Shown here: in pieces, positions 24,201 through 43,300 of the stretch
Numbering within the stretch: position 1 is the first letter of the stretch
Layout of the letters: each line of letters begins with the position of its first letter
Origin: Girardinichthys multiradiatus
Lineage: Eukaryota; Chordata; Actinopteri; Cyprinodontiformes; Goodeidae
Assembly: GCF_021462225.1 (NCBI RefSeq)
Contig: NC_061801.1
Span: 5,452,125-5,516,124, forward strand
Length of the DNA stretch: 64,000 nt
Direction: 5' to 3'
Notes under the pieces: generated by a model
Told to the model about the DNA's origin: nothing
Database searches by the model: none
The model's input: the letters and a program-made list of their open reading frames with translations, nothing else
Translations under genes and position numbers: made by a program

Positions 24201-24656
24201 TTTATCAGTGGGACTTTTCCAGTTTTGAAATTCTCAGGTAAAATGGTCTGAACATCACGTTGGGTTTACTGGAGAGCACCTACAGATAAACAAATAATGG
24301 CTATGATTAGGAAGAACACATCAATGATGCTCCAACTCTACAGGCTTCTCTGTTTTCCTTTTCTCAGAGTAATAAAGATGGAGGACCCAGCCAATCTGTC
24401 CCTGCTAAGCTTCGGGGAGGTGTTTGCGCTCCTCTTTGACAACTGCTTCCTGTATGTCATGGACCTGAGGACAGAGTCTATCTCAGGCCGCTGGCCTCTG
24501 CCAGCCTACAGAAAATCAAAACGCGGATCCAGCTTCCTGGCAGGTGTTACTTCCTGGTTGAATGGCCTGGATGGAGGCAATGATTCTGGACTGGTCTTCG
24601 CCACCAGCATGCCCGACCATAGCATTCACTTAGTTCTATGGAAGGAGAATGGGTAG
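21218..24656 (+). CDS. fbxw2: F-box and WD repeat protein FBXW2
   Basis: This is the substrate-binding F-box subunit of an SCF-type (SKP1-CUL1) ubiquitin ligase. Seven coding exons join in frame: 21218-21484, 22621-22843, 23253-23447, 23590-23723, 23823-23909, 24068-24237 and 24368-24656. They give 454 residues, the length I recall for the mammalian protein. The F-box lies at about residues 60-95 ([20 protein letters not shown]), followed by WD40 repeats, with clear units such as [40 protein letters not shown] and [20 protein letters not shown]. All introns have GT-AG ends. The start follows an acceptor at 21197, and an out-of-frame ATG lies 8 bases upstream. Intron 1 holds a TTAA-flanked element and intron 2 a Rex1 fragment; neither touches an exon. 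No damage is seen. The 3' end faces WDR45. Confidence 0.96.
21795..22336. mobile_element. non-autonomous DNA transposon with TTAA target duplication
   Basis: The 542 bp block begins AGCTGCAG and ends CTGCAGCT and is flanked by TTAA on both sides (21791-21794, 22337-22340). TTAA duplications are the signature of piggyBac- and Kolobok-type transposases. It encodes no transposase, so it would have been moved in trans. It lies in FBXW2 intron 1. Confidence 0.65.
22870..23190 (-). mobile_element. Rex1-like 3' fragment in FBXW2 intron 2
   Basis: The minus strand reads [20 protein letters not shown] then [17 protein letters not shown], followed by the Rex1-type 3' end (complement of CTTTATTCATCCCAAAGGGA). 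It closely matches the last third of the copy at 19.4-20.3 kb. It is 5'-truncated, as is usual for incomplete reverse transcription. Confidence 0.85.
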
Positions 24657-25770
24657 TAAAACAGTGAGGTCACATTGTGGACATTTGGCCTGTGAGCTCC
24701 CACCACGTTCTCTAAAATATAAAACTGCCAAGAAAGATCATCCATGGACCAAAGCATGTTGTCTTCACCTGTTTTTTCCTCATCATTCAAGTCCTCTAGA
24801 TCTTTACATGAACATTATCCGATGGAAACTGAAGGCCAGCTAAGAACTGAGGTGAAGTGGTTACTTTTGTGCAAGAAATGAATCAGGGCCTGTTTAGAAA
24901 AACTTCCATGAAGCCAAACGACAATGACCAAGAAAGCAGAAAAAACATTCTGGTAACCTAAACATCACTACGTTCTGTAATATACTGTAAATGTGTAAAA
25001 ATACAGGATTAATGCAGTTTTGCTCTTTGCCAGTGAGAACATCTGTAGCTGACTATGGTTGCCATGTCTGTCACTGAGCTGACTCCATGAACAGGAGCAG
25101 GGTTGCCTTAAACACACCAGTGTTAAAGAGGACCGCGTTTGTTTTCAGACGGTGACGTATGAAGACACGAAGGTTTTTGAAGTTCACACCAGGTGTTGTA
25201 CCGACAGCGGAGGAGTGGTGCGGTGTACCATGTAAAACACTGTAACGCAACTCTGTTTATCTTAAGGATATCTGGTTTAAATGTGACGTGCCTTTCAGTT
25301 CGTTTCGATAGCTCCAGCAGACTCCAGTTAGGAAGTGACTGTAGGATTTTTCATATTCACACAGACACCTGTACATTTATGGCTATATTCTGCATATTTC
25401 TTGCTCAGTTTTTTTGAATGGACTGTGTTAAACTCATTGTGAAAGGCCACAGAAAAGAAAGTGGTTCTGAATGAATTTAGTTGGGTCAAACAATTCTTTT
25501 TGAATTGGTTATTTAAATGTAACACCACCTCAATAGTTTACAGTAGTCTTTAAATTGACCTGATCGTCCCTTCAGCACTTAAATCAGGTAATCAAAACAA
25601 GTGTGACTTGTATGTATGATAAGACTTAAGAAGCAAGGTAAACTGTTGGAAATATTTCTAGGTTTAATATATTTACTTCTAAGTACGTAGTGTTTAAGTT
25701 TTGTCACACAATGTTTGAGTCACCTTATATCTGCTTCATTCTTTCCAATAAAAATAGTAGTAAAAGTCAT
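24657..25770 (+). other. probable FBXW2 3' UTR
   Basis: Non-coding sequence follows the FBXW2 stop. The AATAAA at 25747-25752, followed by a GT-rich stretch, is the most plausible polyadenylation signal. The length of the UTR is inferred. Confidence 0.5.
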
Positions 25771-26838
25771 TTTTCCATGTCTCTGTGGTTTTGCTCTGCC
25801 CACCAACACATTAATGCAGCTACTGTACCCTTGGGTCCAGAGATATATGCATATCATAGCCAACATTTTAGTGCCTTCTACCGAGGGGGTTCTGTTCTGA
25901 CCAGGAGGATGTTTCACACATGCTTTGATATAGGAATAGAGTGCAATACAAGGTTTTTGGATAATATACCTTAAAGATAAATTACATGTAAGATTTTAGA
26001 ACTTTGACTATTTCTCCTCATACATGTTTAGGACAGGATTCTTTACAGGTATGAAATGGAAGTATGAAGGAATGAAACAGCAACGCACTGGAACAACATG
26101 GTGCAAACTGGTGAAGGGGTGAGCTGACCTGGAGTTGTTGCAAAGTGTGGCTTTACATTGATAACTTTTAACCAACACATTTTACATAATCGACCAACCT
26201 AGACTGTAATGTGTTATATTTAGGACTGAACAACAGTATGTCATTGAATTATTTTGAAATGAATATAATTTGGACATAACTGGTTTCCGAACAACTGCCT
26301 ATGCGATACCAGTTTAGTACAGTCACATCAGCACACGTGAAGCTCTAATAGAGTCCAGCTTAAATCGCTCCATCTAGTTAAAGCTGACTGTCTCCTACAA
26401 GTAGGGACAGGTTGGTTTAAAATCCAATGGCTGCCTCTAAAGAAAAGCATGCAAGCATCTTTGCTTTGCATCAATATGGTCTCATGTTACAAAACAGCTG
26501 TTCATAGTACTGCAACTGAAAGAACCGTTTCTGTTGATAATAGAGGACTATAAGGTGAGTTTTTACTTTCAGGGAAGAAGGCTTCAAGGAACAATAGAAC
26601 TGTCTCCTATAGTGGAATGCTCTAAAGCATTAGGACTTTGTATAAACCTAACTTCCTTCTCTGTATCAAAGCTAAATGTGTTGAGTTGTTTTCTGCAGAA
26701 AATATATAAGCAACTACGTCTCTACAGAAGCCTAGCTGTTTCACTGATACACTAAGTGACTAAAGTCACTAAACATGCACTGAAATCTTAAGATGAATGA
26801 CAAACAAAAATGACATATTCATCAACACAAATAAAAGC
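25771..26838. other. convergent intergenic space between FBXW2 and WDR45
   Basis: No gene, RNA or transposon is recognised between the two predicted poly(A) sites. Confidence 0.45.
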
Positions 26839-27127
26839 TTTATTATGGTAAAAGAAACAATGGCTTCATATAAAACTTTGTCAGCTTTTATAACTACAGT
26901 ACATACCTCTGTTATGTACTGTAGTTATTTAGTAATAATTGTGTTATTCACCACCCACACAGACTAAGTTGAACTGTATTTGACAGTTACTGACAACAGA
27001 TTAAACAGCTATTTATAAAACAGGCTGTAGCTGAGTGTGTTGATGGGTCTTTTCTCCTCCATCTCCAGACCACAATAGTCTCCTCAGGTCAGTCACATTC
27101 CTCACCCTCCCTTCAATGATTTTACTC
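26839..27127 (-). other. probable WDR45 3' UTR
   Basis: Non-coding minus-strand sequence after the WDR45 stop, with AATAAA (complement at 26839-26844) as the likely polyadenylation signal. Confidence 0.55.
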
Positions 27128-32919
<5,792 letters not shown>

Positions 32920-33210
32920 GGCTGCCGTAAACCTTCGTTACCGAGCCGCAAAGCTCCGAACTGTGGTTTTATTTACAACCGGAGAACAAACTGGACCAGA
33001 AGACACAGAAACCGCGACAGTCTTCAACTTCCAGGCGACATGTAAAGAAACAGCCGCAGTCTCTGCGTCGTCAACATCGGCTTCTGCGACGTAAACAAAA
33101 ACAAACTGGTTTTCTTCCTCTTCCGTAGTTGGCGCTTTTTGGGCCATCGCTGCCACCAAGTGGTCTGGAGTACGCCAGTTTTCAAAAGATTTTTTTTAGT
33201 TACGCTCCTT

Positions 33211-33341
33211 TTATGGAAGCCCATTTCCGCCACTGGTGAACGCAATTATGACTTACCCATCTAATAATTATGAAATAGTCAAGTCATAATTATGAGATAC
33301 AAGTTTGTTTTCATTAGAGAGGCAGAAATGTGCTTCCATAA
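33211..33341. mobile_element. miniature inverted-repeat element (131 bp)
   Basis: The left end TTATGGAAGCCCATTTCCGC (33211 on) and right end (complement of TATGGAAGCACATTTCTGCC, ending 33341) form 21-bp inverted repeats with two mismatches. The interior is short AGTCATAATTATGAG-type repeats. It lies about 290 bp upstream of the WDR45 start codon. Confidence 0.65.
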
Positions 33342-34318
33342 CTTAGATGTTGCAACAAAAATCTTTTAGGTCAAAATAGTCTAATTTTCTGATAAAACAT
33401 CAAAAGACTGATGTACTGTATCATACGAGTTCTTAAACGTTTTATTAGCAACAATTCTAATTATTTACTATTAGTTTCTTAAACTCACTGATGTACTGTT
33501 GTAGAATTAGCTGGCAACTCCTTCACACATCTTGAATTTTTGGCCAGTGGGGAGAGACAACCCTAAAATGACCTGTTTCGCCACATATTCAGTGTGATGC
33601 GTTGACTATGGATGTGGAACCCTTGTGAGAAAAACCCTAAGTGGAGTTCATTAAGAGATATTCTCAGTCACAGCATGATGAGCTCATCAAAACACTAAAA
33701 ATTAGAATTATTGTAACCATATCAATATTCTAAATCATTTTAAGAATAAATTCCTAATCAGTTATGGAATGTAAATTCCTATCATGACATTTCTAGTCAC
33801 AGCTACATGATGCCCACCGTGGGTCAGAAATTCTGACCCATTATCCATCTCCATGCCTAAGCTGGGTGCCTAGCTCTGAAAACCATAGACTTTCTGCATG
33901 CTGCAATTAGAACAAAAACAAACAAAAAAACATTTCTGGTTTGAATTCAAAACTTGTTTAAAAATAATAAGTTTAGGAAAAGATGAAGAGATTTACACAC
34001 TGGAAACGGTTTCAACAGCACCAGTATGGATGGAAAGGCATACACACGACATCTATTGAGGTAAACCACTTGTGATGAAGGTTACTACATCTACATACAG
34101 ACATGCACTTGAATTTAGGAGGGAAATTATATTTTAGTTCATCTGACCAAAAATTAGTAACACAACAGGGAGAAAATTCCACTATCCCCTTTTTTGGAGC
34201 AAATCTGCCCCGACAGAAAAAGGCAACCAAACCCACCATCAATGCTTGCCAAAGCTGTCAGGACTACATGCATGAACAAAACAAAATAAATACATTCAAA
34301 TTCAGGTTGCAATTGTTT
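33342..34318. other. intergenic DNA between WDR45 and the astacin gene
   Basis: No gene or classified repeat was supported. The stretch separates the WDR45 5' end from the predicted poly(A) site of the astacin gene (AATAAA complement at 34319-34324). Confidence 0.45.
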
Positions 34319-34378
34319 TTTATTTTGAATTAAGAAAAAGGCAATTAAGATCAGTTAAGGTTCTGTACTCTGCTGGTG

Positions 34379-37300
34379 TCACCACCCCCTCTGATGGTTT
34401 AGTTCAGGTGCTCCAGGAGGCAAGAGGAGAAAAAAGGTCATTCAGCTTTTCGCTGTGGTATTTGATATTATAGAATCTAGGGAAAAAAACAAAACTGTCA
34501 GTTTTCAGTCCAACAGTACATCCTACAAACCTTTTGCCACTCCACAGGCTAAATTAAACTCTGAACATGTGAACAAAGAAAAAACACATACAAGAGACAA
34601 CAGGTTATATTCAATGCTTTCTCAAAACATTTGTTGATTTTACAGCTTCAAAATAAGATTTAAAAAAGCAAATGTTTCTGTATGCTGGCTCATCAATAGG
34701 TCCACTATCCTGTTGTAGAAACCATACTTCTACAATCCTTTTAAACTAGCTGAAACACAAGCTGAAAGTATTACCGACAAACCTCTGTTTATCTCATAAA
34801 TCCACCATATGTCCAACAAGTACCTAAAAGGAGTTACATGCACCAATGTCTGAATGTTTTAATGGTTTGTGTTTTGTTGAGGTGACACCATCCTTCAATC
34901 AAAGTCATTGGAAACAGTCATTCATACCCTTTAAAACTATACCCAAATTAATAGGACCATAATTCACCTCAATAGCAGGTAAACAATGGTACATACCACA
35001 GTTGTAGAGAAGTATAACCTTTTTTATGTCTGTCTTCGCCAGTCTATCTCTCTGTCCCATGTCCTTTACGTCTTTCTTTGGGATGATGGTGGGCTCTCCG
35101 TTTGAGGAAAAAAAGCCCCTGACAGGAATGAATAATCAGTATCAGCCCTACTGTCCAAGATTGTGTGCACAAACAAGACTCTGACATACAGACATTAAGT
35201 ACAAATACAGGGGTTGGACAATGAAACAAACACCTGGTTTTAGACCACAATAATTTATTAGTATGGTGTAGGGCCTCCTTTTGTGGCCAATACAGCGTCA
35301 ATTCGTCTTGGGAATGACATATACAAGTCCTGCACAGTGGTCAGAGGGATTTTAAGCCATTCTTCTTGCAGGATAGTGGCCAGGTCACTACGTGATACTG
35401 GTGGAGGAAAACGTTTCCTGACTCGCTCCTCCAAAACACCCCAAAGTGGCTCAATGATATTTAGATCTGGTGACTGTGCAGGCCATGGGAGATGTTCAAC
35501 TTCACTTTCATGTTCATCAAACCTATCTTTCACCAGTCTTGCTGTGTGTATTGGTGCATCGTCATCCTGATACACGGCACCGCCTTCAGGATACAATGTT
35601 TGAACCATTGGATGTACATGGTCCTCAAGAATGGTTTGGTAGTCCTTGGCAGTGACGCGACCATCTAGCACAAGTATTGGGCCAAGGGAATGCCATGATA
35701 TGGCAGCCCAAACCATCACTGATCCACCCCCATGCTTCACTCTAGGCATGTAACAGTCTGGGTGGTATGCTTCTTTGGGGCTTCTCCACACCGTAACTCT
35801 CCTGGATGTGGGGAAAACAGTAAAGGTGGACTCATCAGAAAACAATACATGTTTCACATTGTCCACAGCCCAAGATCTGCGACCTTGCACCATTGAAACC
35901 GACTTTTGTCATTGGCATGAGTGACCAAAGGTTTGGCTATAGCAGCCTGGCCTTGTATATTGACCCTATGGAGCTCCCGATGGACAGTTCTGGTGGAAAC
36001 AGGAGAGTTGAGTTGCACATTTAATTCTGCCATGATTTGGGCAGCTGTGGTTTTATGTTTTTTGGATACAATCCGGGTTAGCACCCGAACATCCCTTTCA
36101 GACAGCTTCCTCTTGTGTCCACGGTTAATCCTGTTGGATGTGGTTCGTCCTTCTTGGTGGTATGCTGACATTACCCTGGATACCGTGGCTCTTGATACAT
36201 CACAAAGACTTGCTGTCCTGGTCACAGATGCGCCAGCAAGACGTGCACCAACAATTTGTCCTCTTTTGAACTTTGGCATGTCACCCATAATGTTGTGTGC
36301 ATTTCAATATTTTGAGCAAAACTGTGCTCTTACCCTGCTAATTGAACCTTCACACTCTGCTCTTATTGGTGCAATGTGCAATCAATGAAGACTGGCTACC
36401 AGGCTGGTCCAATTTAGCCATGATACCTCCCACACTAAAATGACAGGTCTTTCAGTTTCATTGTCCAACCCCTGTATATACATATATAAAAACTTAGAAG
36501 ACATAAAATAAAGAATAAAATGAATATGTTCATGCATCCATAGAATTTTTACAGAGAAAAGAAAATTGTACCAAATAAGCATTTTTTTTCCACTACCTTA
36601 CCGTCCATAGTGCATTATCGAAGTGTAGTCATATGGAATATTAAATGTTTGCCCATCAAGCTTTCTGAAGTTTTTCTCCATCCCTGAAACATATTTGAAC
36701 CAACTTTATACACATCAAAAATTGAATTCTAAGCCACACAATCCTTTAAAACCAGCAGTAGTTTACGAGGTAAAAAGAAAATTTAATTCCATGCTGGCCT
36801 AAAGTGGACTTGAATCCATGATCTAACTTATCAAAATGTACAATCACAGTAAAAGTTTCTAAAACTACTCATCCCAACTGTACTAGACAAAGATCCCACT
36901 CCAAAAATGGAACAGTTGTCCCAAAGGTAAAGCACATCCTTGATCCTTTCATAGCTGGTGCCATTACCTTCCCTAATAAAGCAGGCATTTTGACAGTTTG
37001 CTGTTCTGGAGCATATGGGTATGTTTTACCAATGCCAAGAAAATACATCCATGATGACCAGAATAATTGCTTCGTTGGAAGGAAATTTTCAACTTTTTTT
37101 TTAATTGAGAAAGATTCAAAAGTTACTTTAGGTTAGATTTAAATTATTTTCAAACTTAGAAAAAACAGTTTGTCACGATACAAAAAAATCTGAGAAGTTA
37201 CCTGGGATGATATTACTCTGGACAACATTGATAAACTTGTCCCGGTCCAACCTGGTGTGTTCATGTTGGAACCCAAGAGTGTGAAGGATCTCATGAGCAA

Positions 37301-40300
37301 TGTTGCCCACACTGCAAGATGGTGCAACATACACATGCTGCTGGCCCCCGATGAAGCCCACGTGTGAAGCACAACTAAGGGGAGACAGATGAGGCACATT
37401 CAGACAGAATCAGAGAGTTCATTGGAGAAAATCATCTGAATCTGAACCCAAACCTCCCCTTTGTAGCCAGAGTATGTGTTTTATTGGTGGTCTAACCGGG
37501 TTAAATGAAATGCCAGAAACCTGGCTGAAAATTCTACATACCCATTGCCAGTCTGGAAGAGCACATAGTTTTTCTCAGAGGGGTTTCGTCTGTGGAAAGT
37601 TATACAGGTATGTTCAGACACCATCTTCATGGCAGCAATGATATGGTTCATTCTATGGTCTTTAAAAAAACAAAAAAAAAAACTCAGTTATGTTAAACAA
37701 AGCTTTGTGATTGGTGCTCCCCGATTTATTCTGCTGATGCAAGGCACCTACTTATATCTGGTTGGACATCATATGGCAAGTCTGTGGTTGGCCAAAAAGG
37801 TCCCACTGCGTTCCTGTCCTTCTGCAAAGCAAATGTGGGTTATAAGTGTAGGTGTCCAGCTGACAACGTTGTCTTAAAATTCTTTTGCCAGCAAGAGTAG
37901 ATAGCTGGGTCTAAAACACATTTTCATCCATTTTCTATACCCGCTTTTTCCTACTCTGAATCACCGGGGGGGCTGGCACCCATCTCTGGCAGTCAGTGGC
38001 CAAGGCAGGGTACACAGAGGACAGGTCACCAGTCCATCACATAGGACAAACTAGACAAAACCATTCATGTAGACTCTAAAATCCAAAGGCAATGTAGAAT
38101 TAAGCCAATATGCATTTTGTGTGACATTGGGAATTGCTGCTTGGGTTTTGCGTATCTTACCCAAAATTCAACATTCAAATGTATGAAATATCTCAAGGAT
38201 CCAATATTACGTCACTTGAAAGGATGACTTTTCTGGCTATTCCAAGCAGGCATGTGCCAGTTGCCAGTAACAAGGTTTAGACCTGTTTTTGAAAAGTACC
38301 CGATTCACATTGTTGGTACAGCTGAAGGTCCTCTTAATGCCAGAGAAGTGTTCAGAGTGGCCATGTTGTCCGACTGCACAAAACAGTAGCATAACCCCTT
38401 CCTCGCTTGCTGCTTAGCACAACTAGTCCGCAGGCAACGGAGTTTTCAAAAAATAAAAAATAAATTTAAAATAATTTCCTTTCACCTACCCAAAACAAAT
38501 TAATGTGACTGCTTGGAGAAATTTCCAGATGTGAAAAGCATAGACATTCACTGGCATGGAAACTAAAGCAGCACCTCTCATTTTTATAAACATATCTTTT
38601 CATGGAACAATGAAGATATGACACTTTGATACAATTAGGTCAGGGTACAGCTTGTATAACAGTGTAAATTGCTGTTCCCTCAAAATAACTCAACACAGCC
38701 AATAATGTCTAAGCCACTGGCAATAAAAGTGAGTATAGCCCTAAGTGAAAATGTCCAAATTGTGCCATAAGTGTCAATGTTTTATGTAGCCACCATTATT
38801 TTTCAGCACTGCTTTATCTCTGCTGGGCATGAAATTCACTGGTGCTTCAGAGGTTGCCACTGTAATCCTCTTCCACTCTTCTATGAAAACATCATGGAGC
38901 TGGTGGATGTTAGAGATCTTCACTCCTCCACCTTTCGTTTGAAGACGCCCCACAGATTCTCAATGGGACTAAGGCCTGGAGACTTGCTTGCCAGACCAGC
39001 ACCTTTACCCTCAGTTTCTTTAACAAGGCAGTGGTCATTTAGGGTCATTATGTTGGAATACTGCCCTGCGACATTTAAACCACTGTATGGTCTTGGCCAC
39101 TGTGCGGCAGCTTAGTTTCAGGGTGTTGGCAATCTTCTTCTAGCCTAGATCATCTTTATGTATAGCTACAATTATTTTCAGATCTTCAGAGAGTTCTTTG
39201 CTGTGAGGTGCCATGTTGAACTTCCTGTGACCCATATGACAGAGAGAGCGATAACACCAAATTTACACACCTGCTCCTCATTCACACCCTAGACACCAAC
39301 AAGTTGTATGATACTGTGAAAATGGCCAATTAGGCACAAGTTGGACATTTTCACCTAGGGTTGTACTCACTTTTGTTGCCAACAGTTTAAACATTAATGA
39401 CTGTCAAGTTACTTTGAGGGGACATCAATTTTACACTGTTATGCAAGTTGTACAATGATTCCTTTACATTGTTTCAAAGTTTCATATCTTCATTGTTGTC
39501 TCAAATAGATAGAATATACTTGTATACAAATGTGAGGGTTGGACTCACCTTCATGGGATACTGTATAACTCTTAAGGTTAAGCTGTTTTAAAGATTACAG
39601 TTGGTAGACCACATCTCTGTTCAGCAGCAGAGTGCAGCCTGGCTACCCAGGTAGCTAGCCTAACTAATCAGTCAGCTCATATTAGCTCGTTATACTGCAA
39701 GAGGAGAACTTTTATATGTATACTTTGCTCAATAAGCACTTAAAAATGGTAAGCTGAAATTCTATAGACCAAATTAAATGTATTTTAGACTATTACTGCT
39801 GTGTTATTTCAGCAGCAGGAAGGATAATTGTTGCTTTTGTTTTGACTAATGACAATTGGCTCATGTTCTACATTTGGTTCATATCTTGGCTTTATTAGGC
39901 CCGAGCAGGAAGGCCTGCAAAGGCCTATTGTAATTGCTCCGTTTCTAATTATTATTCTGGCGACAAATTAATTGCCTTTTTGGGGGCCTAAACATATACA
40001 AAAACTCAAACTTTTCCCAAAATTGTCCCCCTAGTGAAATATAAGGTTTTTAATGAAATTGGAAATGGGTGTGGCCAAAGGGCTCTATAGCGCCCCCTAA
40101 AGTGAGATAGGCCAACTGGTAAGTCCTAGAGAGTTGAAATTTGGTACATAGCTAGATCTCCCCAAATCATGAAAAAAAGTCTCTTGGGGGTATGCCCTAA
40201 AACTAACAGGAGGTTGGCCATTTTGGGTCAAAGGGTAATTTTTGGACGTTTTTCACTCTTCATACATGTCGAACTTTAACGAAATCCTCCTAGGGATTTT

Positions 40301-43300
40301 GAGCTACCGGCTTCATATTTGGTCAGTATGTAGTTAAGGCAAAGGGGATTAAAAGTTATCAAAATTGTGACTTTTTGAGCATGTTGAAGGGGCGGGACAA
40401 GGCCTCAAAGTTAGCCTCCTGGCCGCAAATTTTGAACAGCAATAACTTTCACATAAATTAGCTGAAATACACCAAACATGAATTATTGATCCCTCTCAGG
40501 TCACCAACAATTCTATCTGTTCAAATGATGATATCATGAAAGCCACGCCCCCTGACAACAGGAAGTCAATTTTTTCCACTTAGAAAGGTGCCTCTCTGAC
40601 CCTCTTGACCCAATCAACTTGAAACAGTGTCAGAAGACAGATAACTAGATGGTCTAACTTCATTTGAAGCACAGTGACTTTTCATAAAAGGGTGTGGCCG
40701 TGGTGGCACGGCAAAGTGTGATGTCATGCCATGGCCATACGTTTGGCTTTAATTTCCACATACATCATCTGATCTGCACCAAATTCAATGTGATTGATCC
40801 TAGTCCAGTCCCCAACAGAGATCTGATGACATATTTGGTGCGCGTGGCCTAATTCGTCCACTAGAACATTTTTTAAAAATCAGCCCCAAGCCATGCGTTG
40901 ACCGAGGAATCTGAAATTTGGTACAGATATATAACTTCTGAGGACCTACAAAAAAGTCTCTTGGAGTGTTGATCCAAACCAAACAGGAAGTCGGCCATTT
41001 TGGATTGAAGTTGCCATTTTGACCCCGGATTTCCCCTTTCTAGCCCGCATATTTGAGCGAACTCCTACAGTTTTTGACTTAGAGACTTCAAAATCACTCA
41101 GTATACTCTTCAGGCATTGGGGATCAAAAGTTATCAAAAGCTTTTTGATACATGAAAGCGTGTGGGTGTGGCCCTGCCTCAAAATATGACTTCTGGCCAT
41201 AAAAGACGAAATTGATATAGCTCCTACAAGGAAAGTCACAGAAACCTTCTAGGATTGATCTACCTCTGGCCCTGAACAATTTTCACTGATCAGATGCTGA
41301 AATCATCGAAGCCCCGCCCCGTGAGAACAGGAAGTGTCATGTTTTCCTTTAGAGAGTCAATTTGTGATGTTCTTCACCTAATCAATGTGAAACTGTCCCA
41401 AGTAACAGATAACATGATGGTCTAAGACAGTACTGACTGGTTTAGTGTCAGGGTGTGGCAGTGGCGGCGTGGCGAATTCTGATGTGACGCCACGGCAATA
41501 CGATTGGCTCTAAATTACACATGCATGGTCCGATTCACTCCAAAATAAATATGGTTGATCTTTGACAACCCCGAAACAGCTCTATTGGATTACGTTGGAA
41601 TTTGGATCAACAGCACCCCCTAGGACAATTCAAGGGCTATATCTCCCTCATACATCATCAGATCCACTTGAAATGTAGTATACATGATCATGAGTTAATG
41701 GATATGTTGACACAGTCAATTGATGACATCACTTTAGCCCCGCCCACTAATAAACAAATGAGTGCAGCTTCCATCTGGAAGGTCCGATTTACTTCAAATG
41801 TTGAATGCTTCTCGCTAGACCAGAACCCTGACCGAAGATCATTTGACATGTCGCTCACAGTCCCCCTTAGTGGTGACATTTGGAAGTGAACAGTGGCCAA
41901 ATTGGTGGCGTGCAGCTGATGATGCCAAGCTCCCGCTGCACAGGCCGAGTTGCGCTGAGATGCGAGGGCCTTCAATGCTGCTTGCAGCTTTTATTAATTA
42001 TTATTATTATTATTATTATATTACTACTCAAAGTTACACCGTGAGCATGGTGTAACCTTGTGTAACCGGTGTAACAGTTTAAACCTAATTCCAAGTATAC
42101 TTTCAACAAATCAACAAAGGCACAGCTAGTTGATGAATAGGAGGTACTAGATTAGAGTGTCATCACACCCATTTCACAACCTCCCATAGCACGTCGATTG
42201 AACTATTCTGTTTGTCAAAAGGTTGCAAAGTATGAAAGACAAACTCCATCACTGTGATGCTGTAAATAATTCAGTTATTTTCCAATGTAAAAAAACAAGA
42301 GAGTTTGTTAAGGCCAAGGAAAACCACCTAGACCAACTACTTTGAGGACATCAGGAAATGTGATGATCAATCAAACATACAGTGCCTTGTGAAAGTATTT
42401 GGCCCCCTTGAACTTTTCAACCTCTTGCCACATTTCAGGCTTCAAACATAAAGATATAAAATTCAAATTTTTTGTGAAGAATCAACAACAAGTGGGACAC
42501 AATCATGAAGTGGAATGAAATTTATTGGATGTGTCAAACTTTTTAACAGATAAAAAACAAAAATAGAATCCACCTGTGTGTAATCAAGTCTCCGTATAAA
42601 TGCACCTGCTTTGTGATAGTCTCCGGGTTCTGTTCAAAGCGCAGAGAGCATCATGAAGACCAAGGAACACACCAGGCAGGTCCAAGATACTGTTGTGGAG
42701 AAGTTTAAAGCCGGATTTGGAAACAAAAAGATTTCCCAAGCTTTAAACATTCCAAGGAGCACTGTGCAAGCAATCATATTGAAATAGAAGGAGTATCAGA
42801 CCACTGCAAATCTACCAAGACCCGGCCGTCCCTCTAAACTTTCATCTCGAACAAGGAGAAGACCGATCAGAGATGCAGCCAAGAGGCCCATGATCACTCT
42901 GGATGAACTGCAGAGATCTATAGCTGAGGTGGGAGAGTCTGTCCATAGGACAACAATCAGTCATACACTGCACAAATCTGGCCTTTATGGAAGAGTGGCA
43001 AGAAGAAAGCCAATTCTCAGATATCCATAAAAAGACACGTTTTAAGTTTGCCACAAGCCACCTGGAAGACACACCACACATGTGGAAGAAGGTGCTCTGG
43101 TCAGATGAAACCAAAATCGAACTGTTTGGGCACAATGCAAAACGATATGTTTGGCGTAAAAGCAACACAGCTCATCACCCTGAACACACCATCCCCACTG
43201 TCAAACATGGTGGTGGCAGCATCATGGTTTGGGTCTGCTTTTGTCAGCAGGGACAGCGAAGATGGTCAAAATTGATGGGAAGATGGATGGGGCCAAATAC

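Noticed and set aside
37173..37397. Minus-strand ORF containing HEILHTLGFQHEH as an independent short protease
   Set aside because: Only the region 37374-37202 is coding; it is one exon of the nine-exon astacin gene, with intron sequence at both ends of the ORF.
40946..41239. 97-codon minus-strand ORF with a near match at 59712-60023 (+)
   Set aside because: The two ORFs match because they lie in the two copies of the non-coding large repeat. The frame is not maintained in the other 770-bp unit, so coding is unlikely.
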